45,776 nt of DNA from an uncultured Microbacterium sp. (GCA_913774845.1 CAJYJO010000054.1:1-45776), one strand, 5' to 3'. Shown: positions 16,204 to 25,227, counted from the first letter of the stretch. Translations and numbers: made by a program. Notes: a model not told the origin generated them from the sequence alone.

Positions 16204-17546
16204 TGGATTACGTCATGCTGGGCGTGGGGCTGCTGCTCACGGTGGGGACCGGACTGTTCGTCGCGAGCGAGTTCGCCCTCGTCAATCTCGACCGCGCCGA
16301 CCTCGAATCCCGTCGCGCCGCCGGGGAGACCCGGTTGTCGATGACGATCGACGCGCTGCGCATCACCTCGACGCACCTGTCGAGCGCACAGTTGGGCATC
16401 ACGCTCACGACGCTGCTCACCGGTTACACGATGGAGCCGGCGATCTCGAACCTGCTGCGTCCGCTCTTCGCCTCGTGGGGGCTGCCCGAGGCCGTCATCG
16501 TCTCGGTGGCCGCGATCATCGGCGTCGGCTTCGCCACCGTGCTGTCGATGATCCTCGGCGAGCTCGTCCCCAAGAACTTCGCGCTGGCCATCCCGCGTCA
16601 GACGGCGAAGCTCGTCATCCCGTTCCAGGTCGCCTTCACCGCGGTGTTCAAGCCCGCCATCGTGGTGCTCAACGGCAGCGCCAACGGTGTGCTGCGTGCC
16701 CTCGGCGTCGAGCCGAAGGAGGAGCTGTCGGGCGCCCGCTCCGCCGAGGAGCTGTCGAGCCTGGTCAAACGCTCCGCGAGCGCCGGGATGCTCGAGAAGG
16801 ACACCGCGAGCCTGCTCGATCGCAGCCTCACCTTCGCCCGCCTCAGCGCCGCCGACGTCATGACGCCCCGCCCGAGCGTGCACGCGCTCGCCGCGGGCGA
16901 TCCCGCCGACGACGTCGTGCAGCTCGCGCGTCGCACCGGCCACAGCCGTTTCCCCGTCTACGGCGAGTCGATGGACGACATCGTCGGCGTCGTGCACCTG
17001 AAGGCCGCGATCGGGGTCCCGCGCGATCGCCGAGCCGACGTGCCCGTGGCCGCCCTCGCGACCGAGCCGCTGCGCGTGCCCGAGACCGTGCACCTCGACG
17101 CCCTCGTCTCGGAGCTGCGCTCCCGGGGCTACCAGATGGCGATCGTCGTCGACGAGTACGGCGGGACGGCCGGGGTCGTGACCCTGGAGGATCTGGTCGA
17201 GGAGATCGTCGGCGAGGTGCTCGACGAGCACGACCGCTCGCGTGCCGGCGTCGTCCGGTCGGCGGCATCCCTCACCTTCCCCGGCGACCTGCGTCCCGAC
17301 GAGGCACTCGACCGCGCGGGCGTCCGCGTGCCCGAGGGCGAGGTGTACGACACCGTCGGCGGTTTCATCATGGCCGCTCTCGAGCGCATCCCCGCCGTGG
17401 GCGACACCGTCGACATCGACGACGGCGTCCTCGCCGTGCAGCGCATGGACGGCCGCCGTGTCGACCGGGTGCAGTTCACCCCCCGCCCCGAGGAGCAGGA
17501 CATCGACGACCTCGTCCGCGCGGCGAAGGGCGGTGACCAGCGATGA
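16203..17546 (+). CDS. CNNM/CorC-family transporter with DUF21, CBS pair and CorC_HlyC domain (hemolysin-like)
   Basis: The 447-residue membrane protein belongs to the CNNM/MpfA family implicated in Mg2+ (and Co2+) efflux, often labelled hemolysin C. An N-terminal DUF21 domain with about four membrane helices (residues 5-150) contains ASEFALVNLDRADLE and GELVPKNFALAIP; a CBS pair follows (about 215-345, with VVDEYGGTAGVVTLEDLVEEIVGE), then a CorC_HlyC domain (about 355-430). The start is preceded by GGGGGTG nine bases upstream and coupled to a short upstream frame. It overlaps the next paralogue by four bases (ATGA). Confidence 0.9.
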   Translation: MDYVMLGVGLLLTVGTGLFVASEFALVNLDRADLESRRAAGETRLSMTIDALRITSTHLSSAQLGITLTTLLTGYTMEPAISNLLRPLFASWGLPEAVIVSVAAIIGVGFATVLSMILGELVPKNFALAIPRQTAKLVIPFQVAFTAVFKPAIVVLNGSANGVLRALGVEPKEELSGARSAEELSSLVKRSASAGMLEKDTASLLDRSLTFARLSAADVMTPRPSVHALAAGDPADDVVQLARRTGHSRFPVYGESMDDIVGVVHLKAAIGVPRDRRADVPVAALATEPLRVPETVHLDALVSELRSRGYQMAIVVDEYGGTAGVVTLEDLVEEIVGEVLDEHDRSRAGVVRSAASLTFPGDLRPDEALDRAGVRVPEGEVYDTVGGFIMAALERIPAVGDTVDIDDGVLAVQRMDGRRVDRVQFTPRPEEQDIDDLVRAAKGGDQR

Positions 17547-18598
17547 GCGACTGGGCCGGAATCGCCTGGCTGGTGGTGCTGCTGGCCGCCAACGCCTTCT
17601 TCGTCGGCGCCGAGTTCGCCGTCATCTCGGCACGGCGTTCGCAGATCGAGCCGCACGCCGACCGCGGGTCGCGGGCGGCGAAGACCGCGCTGTACGCGAT
17701 GGAGCACGCCACGCTCATGCTCGCGACCTGCCAGTTGGGCATCACGATCTGCTCGCTGCTGATCCTGAACGTCTCCGAGCCCGCGATCCACCACCTGCTC
17801 GAGGGACCGCTGGGACTCACCGGCATCCCCGAGGCGGCGGTCGACGTGGTCGGCTTCGTCGTGGCGCTGCTGGTCGTGTCGTACCTGCACGTCGTGTTCG
17901 GCGAGATGGTGCCGAAGAACCTTGCCTTCTCGCTGCCGGACCGCGCGGTCCTCATGCTCGCCCCGCCGCTGGTGGCCGTCTCGAAGGCGTTCCACCCGAT
18001 CATCGTGGCGCTGAACTGGACCGCGAACCACGTGCTGCGCCTGTTCCGCGTCGAGCCGAAGGACGAGGCCGCCTCGACCTACACGCTCGACGAGGTCGCC
18101 ACGATCGTGACGCAGTCGCGCCGCGAGGGCGTGCTCGACGACGCCTCGGGAACGGTGACCGCGGTGGTCGAGTTCACCGAGAAGAAGGCGGCCGACATCG
18201 CCGTGCCGATGGGCGACCTCGTGACTCTGCCGCCCACCACGACTCCCGCCGAGATCGAGCGGGCCGTCGCCCAGCACGGCTACTCGCGGTACGTGATCGT
18301 CGATGAGACCGGTGCCCCGACCGGCTACGTCCACCTGAAAGACGTTCTGCGCGCAGCGGAAGGGTCCGAGGCCGATATGGCCCGGCCGATCCCGGCGAAG
18401 CGCGTGCACCACATGGTCTCGGTGCTCGAGACCACCGACCTCGAGGACGCCCTCGCCCTCATGCGCCGTTCCGGCCGCCACCTCGCTCAGGTGCGCGACG
18501 ACAGCGGCGACGTGCAGGCGGTGCTCTTCCTCGAGGACGTCATCGAGGAGCTCGTCGGCGAGGTGCAGGACGCCACCGAGCGTCGCCGCTTCGTCTGA
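17543..18598 (+). CDS. second CNNM/CorC-family transporter, lacking the CorC_HlyC domain
   Basis: The 351-residue paralogue of the preceding protein has the DUF21 membrane domain (AEFAVISARRSQIE, GEMVPKNLAFSLP) and a CBS pair (about 205-340, ending VLFLEDVIEELVGEVQD) but stops right after the second CBS domain, without the C-terminal CorC_HlyC domain of its neighbour. Actinobacteria often carry such a long/short tandem pair, which may form a heterodimer. It begins on the ATGA overlap with the upstream gene and is followed by an 11-bp hairpin, so the pair forms one operon. Confidence 0.9.
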   Translation: MSDWAGIAWLVVLLAANAFFVGAEFAVISARRSQIEPHADRGSRAAKTALYAMEHATLMLATCQLGITICSLLILNVSEPAIHHLLEGPLGLTGIPEAAVDVVGFVVALLVVSYLHVVFGEMVPKNLAFSLPDRAVLMLAPPLVAVSKAFHPIIVALNWTANHVLRLFRVEPKDEAASTYTLDEVATIVTQSRREGVLDDASGTVTAVVEFTEKKAADIAVPMGDLVTLPPTTTPAEIERAVAQHGYSRYVIVDETGAPTGYVHLKDVLRAAEGSEADMARPIPAKRVHHMVSVLETTDLEDALALMRRSGRHLAQVRDDSGDVQAVLFLEDVIEELVGEVQDATERRRFV

Positions 18599-18605
18599 TC
18601 GTCGA

Positions 18606-18647
18606 ACACCGGATGCCACGGGGCCCGCGCCTCGTAGCATCCGGTGT
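18606..18647. terminator. hairpin after the CNNM operon, built from an inverted GGATGC word
   Basis: A perfect 11-bp inverted repeat ACACCGGATGC (18606-18616) / GCATCCGGTGT (18637-18647) with a 20-nt loop starts eight bases after the stop at 18598. It probably ends the CNNM operon. It contains the over-represented genome word described in the findings. Confidence 0.6.
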
Positions 18648-18756
18648 CTTCGTCGGGGGCGCGCGGGGCGCCCAGGTCACGTGGCGCGGGGTGTGGGCGA
18701 GGTCACGTGACGTGGGCGTCAGCGTGCGGTGCGGTGGGGTGCGGGGGACGCCGGCG

Positions 18757-19815
18757 TCAGTACGCGCGGAGGTACTGCGCGGGGGCGGGGGAGTCCGCGC
18801 CGAGCGCGACGGCCGCGCGCAGCGCGTAGTGCGGATCGCGCAACCATTCGCGTGCCGACATGATCGCGTCGGCGCGTCGGTCGGCGAGGATCTGCTCGCC
18901 GAAGGCGGGGTCGTCGATCATGCCGACGGCGCTGACGAGCAGTCCCGTCTCGCGGCGCACGGTGGAGGCGTAGTCCACCTGATAGCCGGGGCCCGGGACG
19001 ATGTGCTGCTGCGGCACGAGCCCGCCGCTGGAGACGTCGATGAGGTCGGCCCCGGCCTCGGCGACCAGGCGCGCGGCGGCGACGGTGTCGGCGACGTCCC
19101 ACCCGCCCTCGGCCGCATCCGTCGCCGAGAACCGCACGAACACCGCGGCGTCGGGTGCGGCGGCGCGCACGGCCTCGGTCACCCGCACGGTCAGGCGCAC
19201 GCGGTTCTCGAACGAGCCGCCGTACTCGTCGTCGCGGTGATTGGTCAGCGGCGAGAGGAACTGGTGGAGGAGGTAGCCGTGGGCCGCGTGGACCTCGAGC
19301 ACCTCGAAACCGGCGGCCACCGCGCGGCGGGCGGCGTCGGCGAAGTCGGTGACGACCTTCTCGATCCCCGCGGCGTCGAGGGCCACCGGCTCGGCGAACG
19401 CGTCGTAGGCGATGGGCGAGGGGGCGACGGTGGTCCAGCCCCCGTCGGCGGGGGCGACGGTGCCGCGACCGCCCGTGAGCGGCGAGGTGGTCGAGGCCTT
19501 GCGGCCGGCGTGGCCGAGCTGCACGCCCGCGACGGATCCCCGCGCGCGGATCGCCGCGACGATCGGGGCCCACGCGTCCGCCTGGGCGTCGTTCCAGATG
19601 CCCGCGTCGTCGGGCGAGATCCGGCCCTCGGGCGAGACGGCGCTCGCCTCGGCGATCACGAGCCCCGCCCCTCCCGCGGCGAACTGCGCGAGGTGCACGT
19701 GGTGCCAGTCGTTCGGGATGCCGTCGACCGCGCTGTACTGGCACATCGGCGACACCCACAGGCGGTTGCGCAGCTCGATACCGCGGATGGTGAGGGGTGT
19801 GAAGAGGGCACTCAT
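18757..19815 (-). CDS. namA: NADPH dehydrogenase, old yellow enzyme family (YqjM/NamA type)
   Basis: This 352-residue flavoprotein is a TIM-barrel FMN ene-reductase that reduces activated C=C bonds with NADPH. The YqjM-class markers are SPMCQYS near the N-terminus (redox-tuning Cys), VQLGHAGRKAS, the active-site stretch HAAHGYLLHQFLSP and SFENR. Start ATG at 19815 has GAAGG nine bases upstream. It is divergent from nnrD with only 29 bases between the two start codons. The physiological substrate is unknown; such enzymes often deal with electrophilic enones or nitro compounds. Confidence 0.93.
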   Translation of the reverse strand: MSALFTPLTIRGIELRNRLWVSPMCQYSAVDGIPNDWHHVHLAQFAAGGAGLVIAEASAVSPEGRISPDDAGIWNDAQADAWAPIVAAIRARGSVAGVQLGHAGRKASTTSPLTGGRGTVAPADGGWTTVAPSPIAYDAFAEPVALDAAGIEKVVTDFADAARRAVAAGFEVLEVHAAHGYLLHQFLSPLTNHRDDEYGGSFENRVRLTVRVTEAVRAAAPDAAVFVRFSATDAAEGGWDVADTVAAARLVAEAGADLIDVSSGGLVPQQHIVPGPGYQVDYASTVRRETGLLVSAVGMIDDPAFGEQILADRRADAIMSAREWLRDPHYALRAAVALGADSPAPAQYLRAY

Positions 19816-19844
19816 GAGGGACCTTCGCGTTCTAGGGTGGCGCC
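19816..19844. promoter_or_regulatory. 29-bp divergent intergenic region namA/nnrD with overlapping -10 boxes
   Basis: On the plus strand TAGGGT (19833-19838) is six bases before the nnrD ATG, implying a leaderless mRNA. On the minus strand TAGAAC overlaps the same bases and could serve namA, which has a short leader with GAAGG. Each promoter's upstream half must lie inside the other gene. Confidence 0.5.
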
Positions 19845-20702
19845 ATGACGGCGAGGGAGTTCAGCGGGCACGATGTCGCGCGCGCACTGCGCAAGCCAAC
19901 CGCGGACGACGACAAGTATTCCCGCGGGGTGGTCGGGCTCCGCACCGGCTCGGCCCGGTATCCGGGTGCGGCGGTGCTCGGCGTCGAGGCCGCGTGGCGC
20001 ACCGGGACGGGCATGGTCCGCTACCTCGGTCCCACCCGCGCCCAGGATCTCGTGCTGCAGCGACGCCCCGAGACCGTGACGGCCGACGGGCGCGTGCAGG
20101 CGTGGGTCATGGGGTCGGGGACGGATGCCGCGGAGCGCGACGCGGCGGAGACCGCGGCGCTGCGCGGGATCCTCCGCGGGGAGGTTCCGGTCGTCGTCGA
20201 CGCGGGTGCCCTCGATCTCGTCCCGGGCGCGACCGCCCCGGTGATCGCGACCCCGCATGCGCGGGAGCTCGACCGTCTGCGCGCCTCGCTCGGGCTCGGC
20301 GAGGCCGACGCGGGCGACGCGGACGCGCGCGAGCGGGCGGCGCGCGAGACCGCCGAGGCCTTCGGCGGCGTCGTGCTGTCCAAGGGGGCGGTCACGATCG
20401 TCGCCGCCGCGAGCGGGTGGACCCGGCGGGTGTCCGCGGGGACGCCGTGGCTGGCGACCGCCGGCACCGGCGACGTGCTGGGGGGAGTGCTCGGGGCGAT
20501 CACGGCGGGAGCGGTCGCGGCCGGTCGCACCGGCATCGACGATCTGGCGGCCTGCGCTGCAGCCGCCGCCTGGGTGCACGGCCGCGCCGGGGTCGCGGCA
20601 TCCCTCTCCCGCGGAGCGGGCGGCGGACCGATCGCCGCCCTCGACGTGGCGGAAGCGCTGCCGCCCGTGATCGCGGAGATGCTCGCGGACTCGATCGCGT
20701 AA
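19845..20702 (+). CDS. nnrD: ADP-dependent NAD(P)H-hydrate dehydratase
   Basis: NnrD repairs hydrated NADH and NADPH (NAD(P)HX) with ADP. The 285-residue ribokinase-like protein shows the motifs KYSRGVVGLRTGSARYPGAA near the N-terminus, the nucleotide-binding GAVTIVAA region, and the catalytic TAGTGDVLGGVLGA with the conserved Asp. The family is usually found fused to the epimerase NnrE; here only the dehydratase domain is present. The ATG is placed six bases after a TAGGGT box. It is divergent from namA. Confidence 0.92.
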   Translation: MTAREFSGHDVARALRKPTADDDKYSRGVVGLRTGSARYPGAAVLGVEAAWRTGTGMVRYLGPTRAQDLVLQRRPETVTADGRVQAWVMGSGTDAAERDAAETAALRGILRGEVPVVVDAGALDLVPGATAPVIATPHARELDRLRASLGLGEADAGDADARERAARETAEAFGGVVLSKGAVTIVAAASGWTRRVSAGTPWLATAGTGDVLGGVLGAITAGAVAAGRTGIDDLAACAAAAAWVHGRAGVAASLSRGAGGGPIAALDVAEALPPVIAEMLADSIA

Positions 20703-20787
20703 CGAATCGCGCCGGCGCCCGCGCGAGCGCGGGGGAGGTCGCGACCGGCGTCCGAGGCGTCCGGGGCCGCCCGCTTAGGATTGTGCG

Positions 20788-22095
20788 GTGTTGAGGCGTG
20801 TCGTTCCCCTGTTGATCGCGTTCGTCGCCGTACACGTCGTGGTGGCGATCCTGGGCTACGAGCAGCCCAACGAGCCCATGGGCGACGTGTACCTCGTGTA
20901 CGAACCCTGGTCGCGCTGCGCCCTCTTCGGAGGGCTCGACGTGACCTCCTGCACCCGCAGCACCAGCTGGGAGTGGCCGGGCATCACCGAGAAGTGGATC
21001 TACCCGCAGCTGGCCTTCCTGCCCATGACCTTCGCCTGGGTCTTCGCGTGGGCGGTCGGGTACACCCCCGCGTGGGCGATCACCGTGGCGCTGTTCAACC
21101 TCGTCGCCTTCGTCGTGCTGGTCGGCAAGGGCCGTTCGACCGGTCGCGTTCTCGCCGCGTGGTTCTGGCTCGCCGCGATCCTCCTGATCGGACCCGTGGG
21201 GCTCTACCGCATCGACGGCATCACCGTCCCGTTCGCGGTCCTCGGCAGCATCTGGATGCTGCGCCGCCCGTTCGTGGCATCCCTCCTCCTCTCGATCTCG
21301 GTGTGGATGAAGGTCTGGCCCGCGGCGATCCTCGCCGCCGGTCTCGTCGTCGTGCGCCGTCGTCTGGCGCTCGTGTGGGGTGCGGTGGCGGTGTCGCTGC
21401 TCACGATCATCCCCGTCGTCTCGCTGGGCGGCGCCCCGTACGTCTTCGGCTTCGTGGGGGATCAGACCTCCCGCGGCATCCAGATGGAGGCGCCCGTCGG
21501 CGGTCTGTACATGTTCCTCGCCGCCTTCTACGTGCCCGGCAGCGAGGTGTACTACGACGGCGACGTGCTGACCTTCCAGGTCACCGGCCCGGGCGCCGAG
21601 CCGCTGATCGCGGCGATGACGCCGATCATGCTGCTGGTCATGGTCGGGGTGGCCGTCGTCGGCATCCTGAAGATGCGTCGCGGCGCCACCTTCCTCTCGC
21701 TCTTCCCCGTGCTGTCGCTCGCGCTGGTGACCGCGTTCATCGCCCTCAACAAGGTCGGTTCACCGCAGTACTACGTCTGGCTGTTCGCCCCGGTCGTGCT
21801 CGGGCTCATGATCGACCGGCGTCGCTGGTACGCCTTCGCGGGCATGACGCTCGTGATCGCCGCGCTCACGCAGTGGATGTACCCGCTGCTGTACGACGGG
21901 CTGATGGCCACGCACCCGAACCCGTTCCCGGTGTTCGTGCTGGAGGTGCGCAACCTCCTCGCCCTCGTGCTGCTCGGGTGGGCGATCGTGCGCGTCGTGC
22001 GGGTGCCGACGGGACGGGTCCGCCCGCCGGCGGGACTGCGCGAGATCGTCACGGGACGCCGGCCCGTCCCTGCTCGCGTGTCGTCGCGGCGCTGA
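20788..22095 (+). CDS. polytopic membrane protein resembling GT87/DUF2029 glycosyltransferases
   Basis: The 435-residue protein has about ten membrane segments and a large N-terminal extracytoplasmic loop (YEQPNEPMGDVYLVYEPWSRCALFGG), the arrangement of GT-C polyprenyl-phosphate-mannose dependent mannosyltransferases (GT87). Asp or Glu residues in that loop (for example D33, E39) could be the catalytic acid, but I cannot assign one. The start is a GTG six bases after TAGGAT (20776-20781), implying a leaderless mRNA. A role in glycolipid or glycan assembly is inferred only from the fold. Confidence 0.6.
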   Translation: MLRRVVPLLIAFVAVHVVVAILGYEQPNEPMGDVYLVYEPWSRCALFGGLDVTSCTRSTSWEWPGITEKWIYPQLAFLPMTFAWVFAWAVGYTPAWAITVALFNLVAFVVLVGKGRSTGRVLAAWFWLAAILLIGPVGLYRIDGITVPFAVLGSIWMLRRPFVASLLLSISVWMKVWPAAILAAGLVVVRRRLALVWGAVAVSLLTIIPVVSLGGAPYVFGFVGDQTSRGIQMEAPVGGLYMFLAAFYVPGSEVYYDGDVLTFQVTGPGAEPLIAAMTPIMLLVMVGVAVVGILKMRRGATFLSLFPVLSLALVTAFIALNKVGSPQYYVWLFAPVVLGLMIDRRRWYAFAGMTLVIAALTQWMYPLLYDGLMATHPNPFPVFVLEVRNLLALVLLGWAIVRVVRVPTGRVRPPAGLREIVTGRRPVPARVSSRR

Positions 22096-22148
22096 GCGGG
22101 GCGCGACCGCCCGTTCCGCGGCGCGGAGCGGCGTCGTAGTCTCGAACC

Positions 22149-22475
22149 ATGCTCATCGCCTTCTCGGTCGCCCCCTCCGGGGTCGGCACCGCCGCCACGG
22201 AGAACCCCGACGGATCCGTCCACGACGCGGTCGCCGCGGCCGTGGCCGTGGTGCGCGCCTCGGGTCTGCCCCACCGCACGACCTCGATGTTCACGGAGGT
22301 CGAGGGCGAGTGGGACGAGGTCTTCGCCGTGGTCAAGGCCGCGACGGACGCCGTGATGCCGTACGGCTCGCGCGTCTCGCTCGTGCTCAAGGCCGACATC
22401 CGTCCCGGGCGCTCGGGGGAGATCGAGGGCAAGGTCCAGCGTCTCGAAGACGCGCTCGAGCGCCGCGACGACTGA
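22149..22475 (+). CDS. MTH1187/YkoF-like thiamine-binding protein
   Basis: The 108-residue protein belongs to the MTH1187 family (DUF77), small ferredoxin-fold tetramers that bind thiamine or its pyrimidine part. Typical features are the N-terminal strand MLIAFSVAPSGVG, the TTSMFTEVEGEWDEVF segment and the long C-terminal helix ending QRLEDALE. TAGTCT (22137-22142) lies six bases before the ATG, so the mRNA is probably leaderless. No thiamine gene is adjacent and no TPP riboswitch is seen. Confidence 0.85.
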   Translation: MLIAFSVAPSGVGTAATENPDGSVHDAVAAAVAVVRASGLPHRTTSMFTEVEGEWDEVFAVVKAATDAVMPYGSRVSLVLKADIRPGRSGEIEGKVQRLEDALERRDD

Positions 22476-22557
22476 TCCCCGCTCCCGCGTCCGCGCGGCG
22501 CGCCCGCGACCTCGAAACGATTCGACGGCGGCCCGCCCCGGCCGCTAGCATCGCCTG

Positions 22558-23838
22558 GTGACCTCTTCGACGATCTCGAGAGGTGCGGCGATGCGGGCGC
22601 TCCTTTCTCTCGCCATCGGCAGCTTCGGCATCGGCATGACCGAGTTCGTGGTGATGGGCCTGCTGCCCAACATCGCCCGCGAACTCGTCCCCGGGGCGTG
22701 GGCGGCGTCCCCCGACGACGCGATCGCCCAGGCCGGCTGGCTCATCTCGCTCTACGCGCTGGGCGTCGTCGTCGGTGCCCCGACGATCGCCGGGTCCGTC
22801 GCCCGCTTCCCGCGCCACCGTGTCATGATCGCGCTCGCCGCCGCGCTGGCGTTCTTCACCGTGCTGACCGTGATCGCCCCCACGTTCGAGCTCGTCGCGG
22901 CATCCCGGTTCCTCGCCGGCCTCCCGCACGGCGCCTACTTCGGTATCGGCGCCCTCGTGGCGGCCGACGCGCTCGGACCCGGCAACCGCGCCAAGGGCGT
23001 CGCCTTCGTGCTCACCGGCCTCACCATCGCCAACGTCGTGGGTGTGCCGCTGGGCACGCTGCTGGGGCAGCAGGTGGGCTGGCGTGCCGCGTTCGCCGTC
23101 GTCGCGGCGATCTTCCTGCTCGCGACAATCTGCATCGCCCTGTTCGTCCCGAAGCACCCGGGCAGCCCCGGCCGTCGTCTGCGCGACGAGCTGCGCGTCT
23201 TCCGCATCGGCCAGGTGTGGTTCGCCCTCGGCATCGGCGCGATCGGCTTCGGCGGATTCTTCGCGATGTACAGCTACATCGCCCCCATGATCACCGACGT
23301 CGCCGGGCAGCCCGAGTGGGGCGTCTCGATCGTGCTCGTGCTCGTGGGCATCGGCATGACGATCGGCAACATCGTCGGCGGCGCCCTCGCCGACAAAGAC
23401 CTGCGGTTCTGGCTCTTCACCGGTCTCAGCGCCCTCGGCGTGGCATCCGTGGGTCTCGCGCTGACGGCGAGCTGGATCGTCAGTCTCGTGCTGTTCGCCT
23501 TCCTGGTCGCGTTCTGCGGGTCGGCGCTGAGCCCGGCGATCCAGACGCGCCTCATGGACGTCGCCGAGGACAACCAGTCCATCGCCGCCGCCCTCAACCA
23601 CTCGGCGCTGAACATCGGCAACAGCCTCGGCGCGTTCCTCGGCGGTCTCGCGATCGCGGCGGGACTCGGCCTCGTCGCCCCGGCCTGGGTCGGGGCGCTG
23701 CTCGCCCTCGGCGGTCTGCTGGTGGCGGTGCTGTCGTACCGCGTCGAGGACCGCTCGGGCCGGCATCCCGAGCATCGGATGCCGGCGGCCGAGGCCGCGC
23801 AGACCGCGATCACCGGCTCCATCCCGACGCAGGGCTGA
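22558..23838 (+). CDS. major facilitator superfamily transporter (DHA1-like drug/arabinose efflux type)
   Basis: This 426-residue protein has 12 predicted membrane helices and the family stretch GSFGIGMTEFVVMGLLPNIA at the start, typical of the AraJ/YdhP-like DHA1 efflux group. The loop-2/3 motif A is degenerate (GSVARFPRHR). The C-terminal tail is cytoplasmic. The start is a GTG six bases after TAGCAT (22546-22551). The substrate cannot be told from sequence; this group exports sugars, purines or drugs. Confidence 0.85.
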   Translation: MTSSTISRGAAMRALLSLAIGSFGIGMTEFVVMGLLPNIARELVPGAWAASPDDAIAQAGWLISLYALGVVVGAPTIAGSVARFPRHRVMIALAAALAFFTVLTVIAPTFELVAASRFLAGLPHGAYFGIGALVAADALGPGNRAKGVAFVLTGLTIANVVGVPLGTLLGQQVGWRAAFAVVAAIFLLATICIALFVPKHPGSPGRRLRDELRVFRIGQVWFALGIGAIGFGGFFAMYSYIAPMITDVAGQPEWGVSIVLVLVGIGMTIGNIVGGALADKDLRFWLFTGLSALGVASVGLALTASWIVSLVLFAFLVAFCGSALSPAIQTRLMDVAEDNQSIAAALNHSALNIGNSLGAFLGGLAIAAGLGLVAPAWVGALLALGGLLVAVLSYRVEDRSGRHPEHRMPAAEAAQTAITGSIPTQG

Positions 23839-23991
23839 CGCCGAGCCGACACGCCCCGCGCTTCCGGCCGGTGTCGAGGGTCCAGGACGCGCCGTATCGC
23901 GGGCGGGGTGTGCGGCGTTTCGTGGGCGGGCGACCGTCGACCGCGGCCCCATGACACCCTCTGCCGCGAGCCGCGGGGGCACCGGACCGGT

Positions 23992-24014
23992 GGATGCCGG
24001 TGCGACCGGCATCC
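23992..24014. terminator. hairpin between MFS gene and metX, inverted GGATGCC words
   Basis: Perfect 10-bp stem GGATGCCGGT (23992-24001) / ACCGGCATCC (24005-24014) with a 3-nt loop, eight bases beyond the metX stop. The remaining bases between 23839 and 23991 show no gene. It likely terminates metX and may act in both directions. Confidence 0.7.
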
Positions 24015-24021
24015 GGGATCG

Positions 24022-25227
24022 TCAGGTCGCGAGGAGCCGACGCAGGTGCGTCGCGACGGCGGCGGTCTCGATCAGGAAGCCGTCGTGGCCGAAGTCGCTC
24101 GAGAGCACGACCGAGGCGTCGCCGTCGAGGGTGTTCGGGATGCCGCGGGCGATGCGGTGCTGCCCGTCGATGGGGAACAGACGGTCGCTGTCGATTCCGA
24201 GCACGAGCGTCGTGGCGGTGACGCGACCGAGGGCGTCCTCGACGCCGCCGCGATCGCGACCGACGTCGTGCGAGTTCATCGCCTCGACGAGGGTGAGGTA
24301 GCTGTTCGCGTCGAAGCGTCGGGTGAACTTGTTGCCGTGGAAGTCGAGGTACGACTCGACCGCGAAACGTCCGCCGCGGCCGAGCGGACTCACCCCCGAC
24401 TGCCAGGAGCGCTGGAATCGCTGGTTGAGCTCGGTGGGGCTGCGGTAGTTCAGCAGCGCCATGCGGCGCGCGAGCGCGAGACCGCGGTGCGGGCCGTCGC
24501 CGTCGCCGGCGTCGTAGTACTCCCCGCCCGCGAAGCGCGGGTCGACGCGGACCGTGTCCAGCTGCACCGAGTTCAGCGCGATCTGGTCGGCCGTGGTGAC
24601 CGGGGGTGCCGACAGGATCGCCGCGCGTTCGACGCGATCGGGGTGCCCGACGGCCCATTCGAGGGCGTGCATGCCGCCCATCGAGCCGCCGACGACGGCA
24701 TGCCAGCTCTGGACCCCGAGCCGGTCGGCGAGGAGCGCCTGGGCGGCGACCTGATCGCGGATCGTGAGATACGGGAAACGCGAGGCCCACTCGTAGCCGT
24801 CGGGCGCGATGCTCGCCGGACCGGTGGAGCCCTGGCATCCGCCCAGCATGTTCGGGGCGACGACGAAGTAGCGGTCGGTGTCGATCGCCGCTCCGGGGCC
24901 CACGAGGTCGCTCCACCAACCGGCGGTGGGGTGTCCGGGACCCGCGGCTCCGCGGACGTGGCTGTCACCGGTGAGGGCGTGCAGGACGAGCACCGCGTTG
25001 TCGCGGGCCGGGGACAGCTCGCCCCACGTCTCGTAGGCGAGGCGCACGTGCGGCAGGGACTCGCCGTTCTCGGTCTCGAACATGCCGAACGAGGCGAACA
25101 GGCGGTCGCCGGCCGGGTCGCCGTCGCGCCACGCGCCCGTCGCGGGCGGACGACCGAGGAGCGAGCGGGCGTCGGCCTCCGTCACCGGGGCCGAGGGCAC
25201 CGTGTCTTCGGAGATCTGCCAGTCCAT
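24022..25227 (-). CDS. metX: homoserine O-acetyltransferase
   Basis: MetX activates homoserine with acetyl-CoA, the first committed step of methionine synthesis. The 401-residue alpha/beta hydrolase shows VVGGSMGGMHALEW with the nucleophile Ser, the oxyanion region LHALTGDSHV, and near the C-terminus the catalytic Asp and His (SDFGHDGFLIE). Of two in-frame ATGs (25236 and 25227) the inner one is correctly spaced from GGGGAGA. Its product feeds MetY, whose gene lies about 1.06 kb upstream on the same strand; an SDR gene on the opposite strand separates them, so they cannot share a simple operon. Confidence 0.95.
   Translation of the reverse strand: MDWQISEDTVPSAPVTEADARSLLGRPPATGAWRDGDPAGDRLFASFGMFETENGESLPHVRLAYETWGELSPARDNAVLVLHALTGDSHVRGAAGPGHPTAGWWSDLVGPGAAIDTDRYFVVAPNMLGGCQGSTGPASIAPDGYEWASRFPYLTIRDQVAAQALLADRLGVQSWHAVVGGSMGGMHALEWAVGHPDRVERAAILSAPPVTTADQIALNSVQLDTVRVDPRFAGGEYYDAGDGDGPHRGLALARRMALLNYRSPTELNQRFQRSWQSGVSPLGRGGRFAVESYLDFHGNKFTRRFDANSYLTLVEAMNSHDVGRDRGGVEDALGRVTATTLVLGIDSDRLFPIDGQHRIARGIPNTLDGDASVVLSSDFGHDGFLIETAAVATHLRRLLAT

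Noticed and set aside
18700-18712. Palindrome GTCACGTGAC with a second AGGTCACGTG nearby
   Set aside because: It lies downstream of both neighbouring genes' 3' ends with no promoter to regulate; probably chance in GC-rich DNA.
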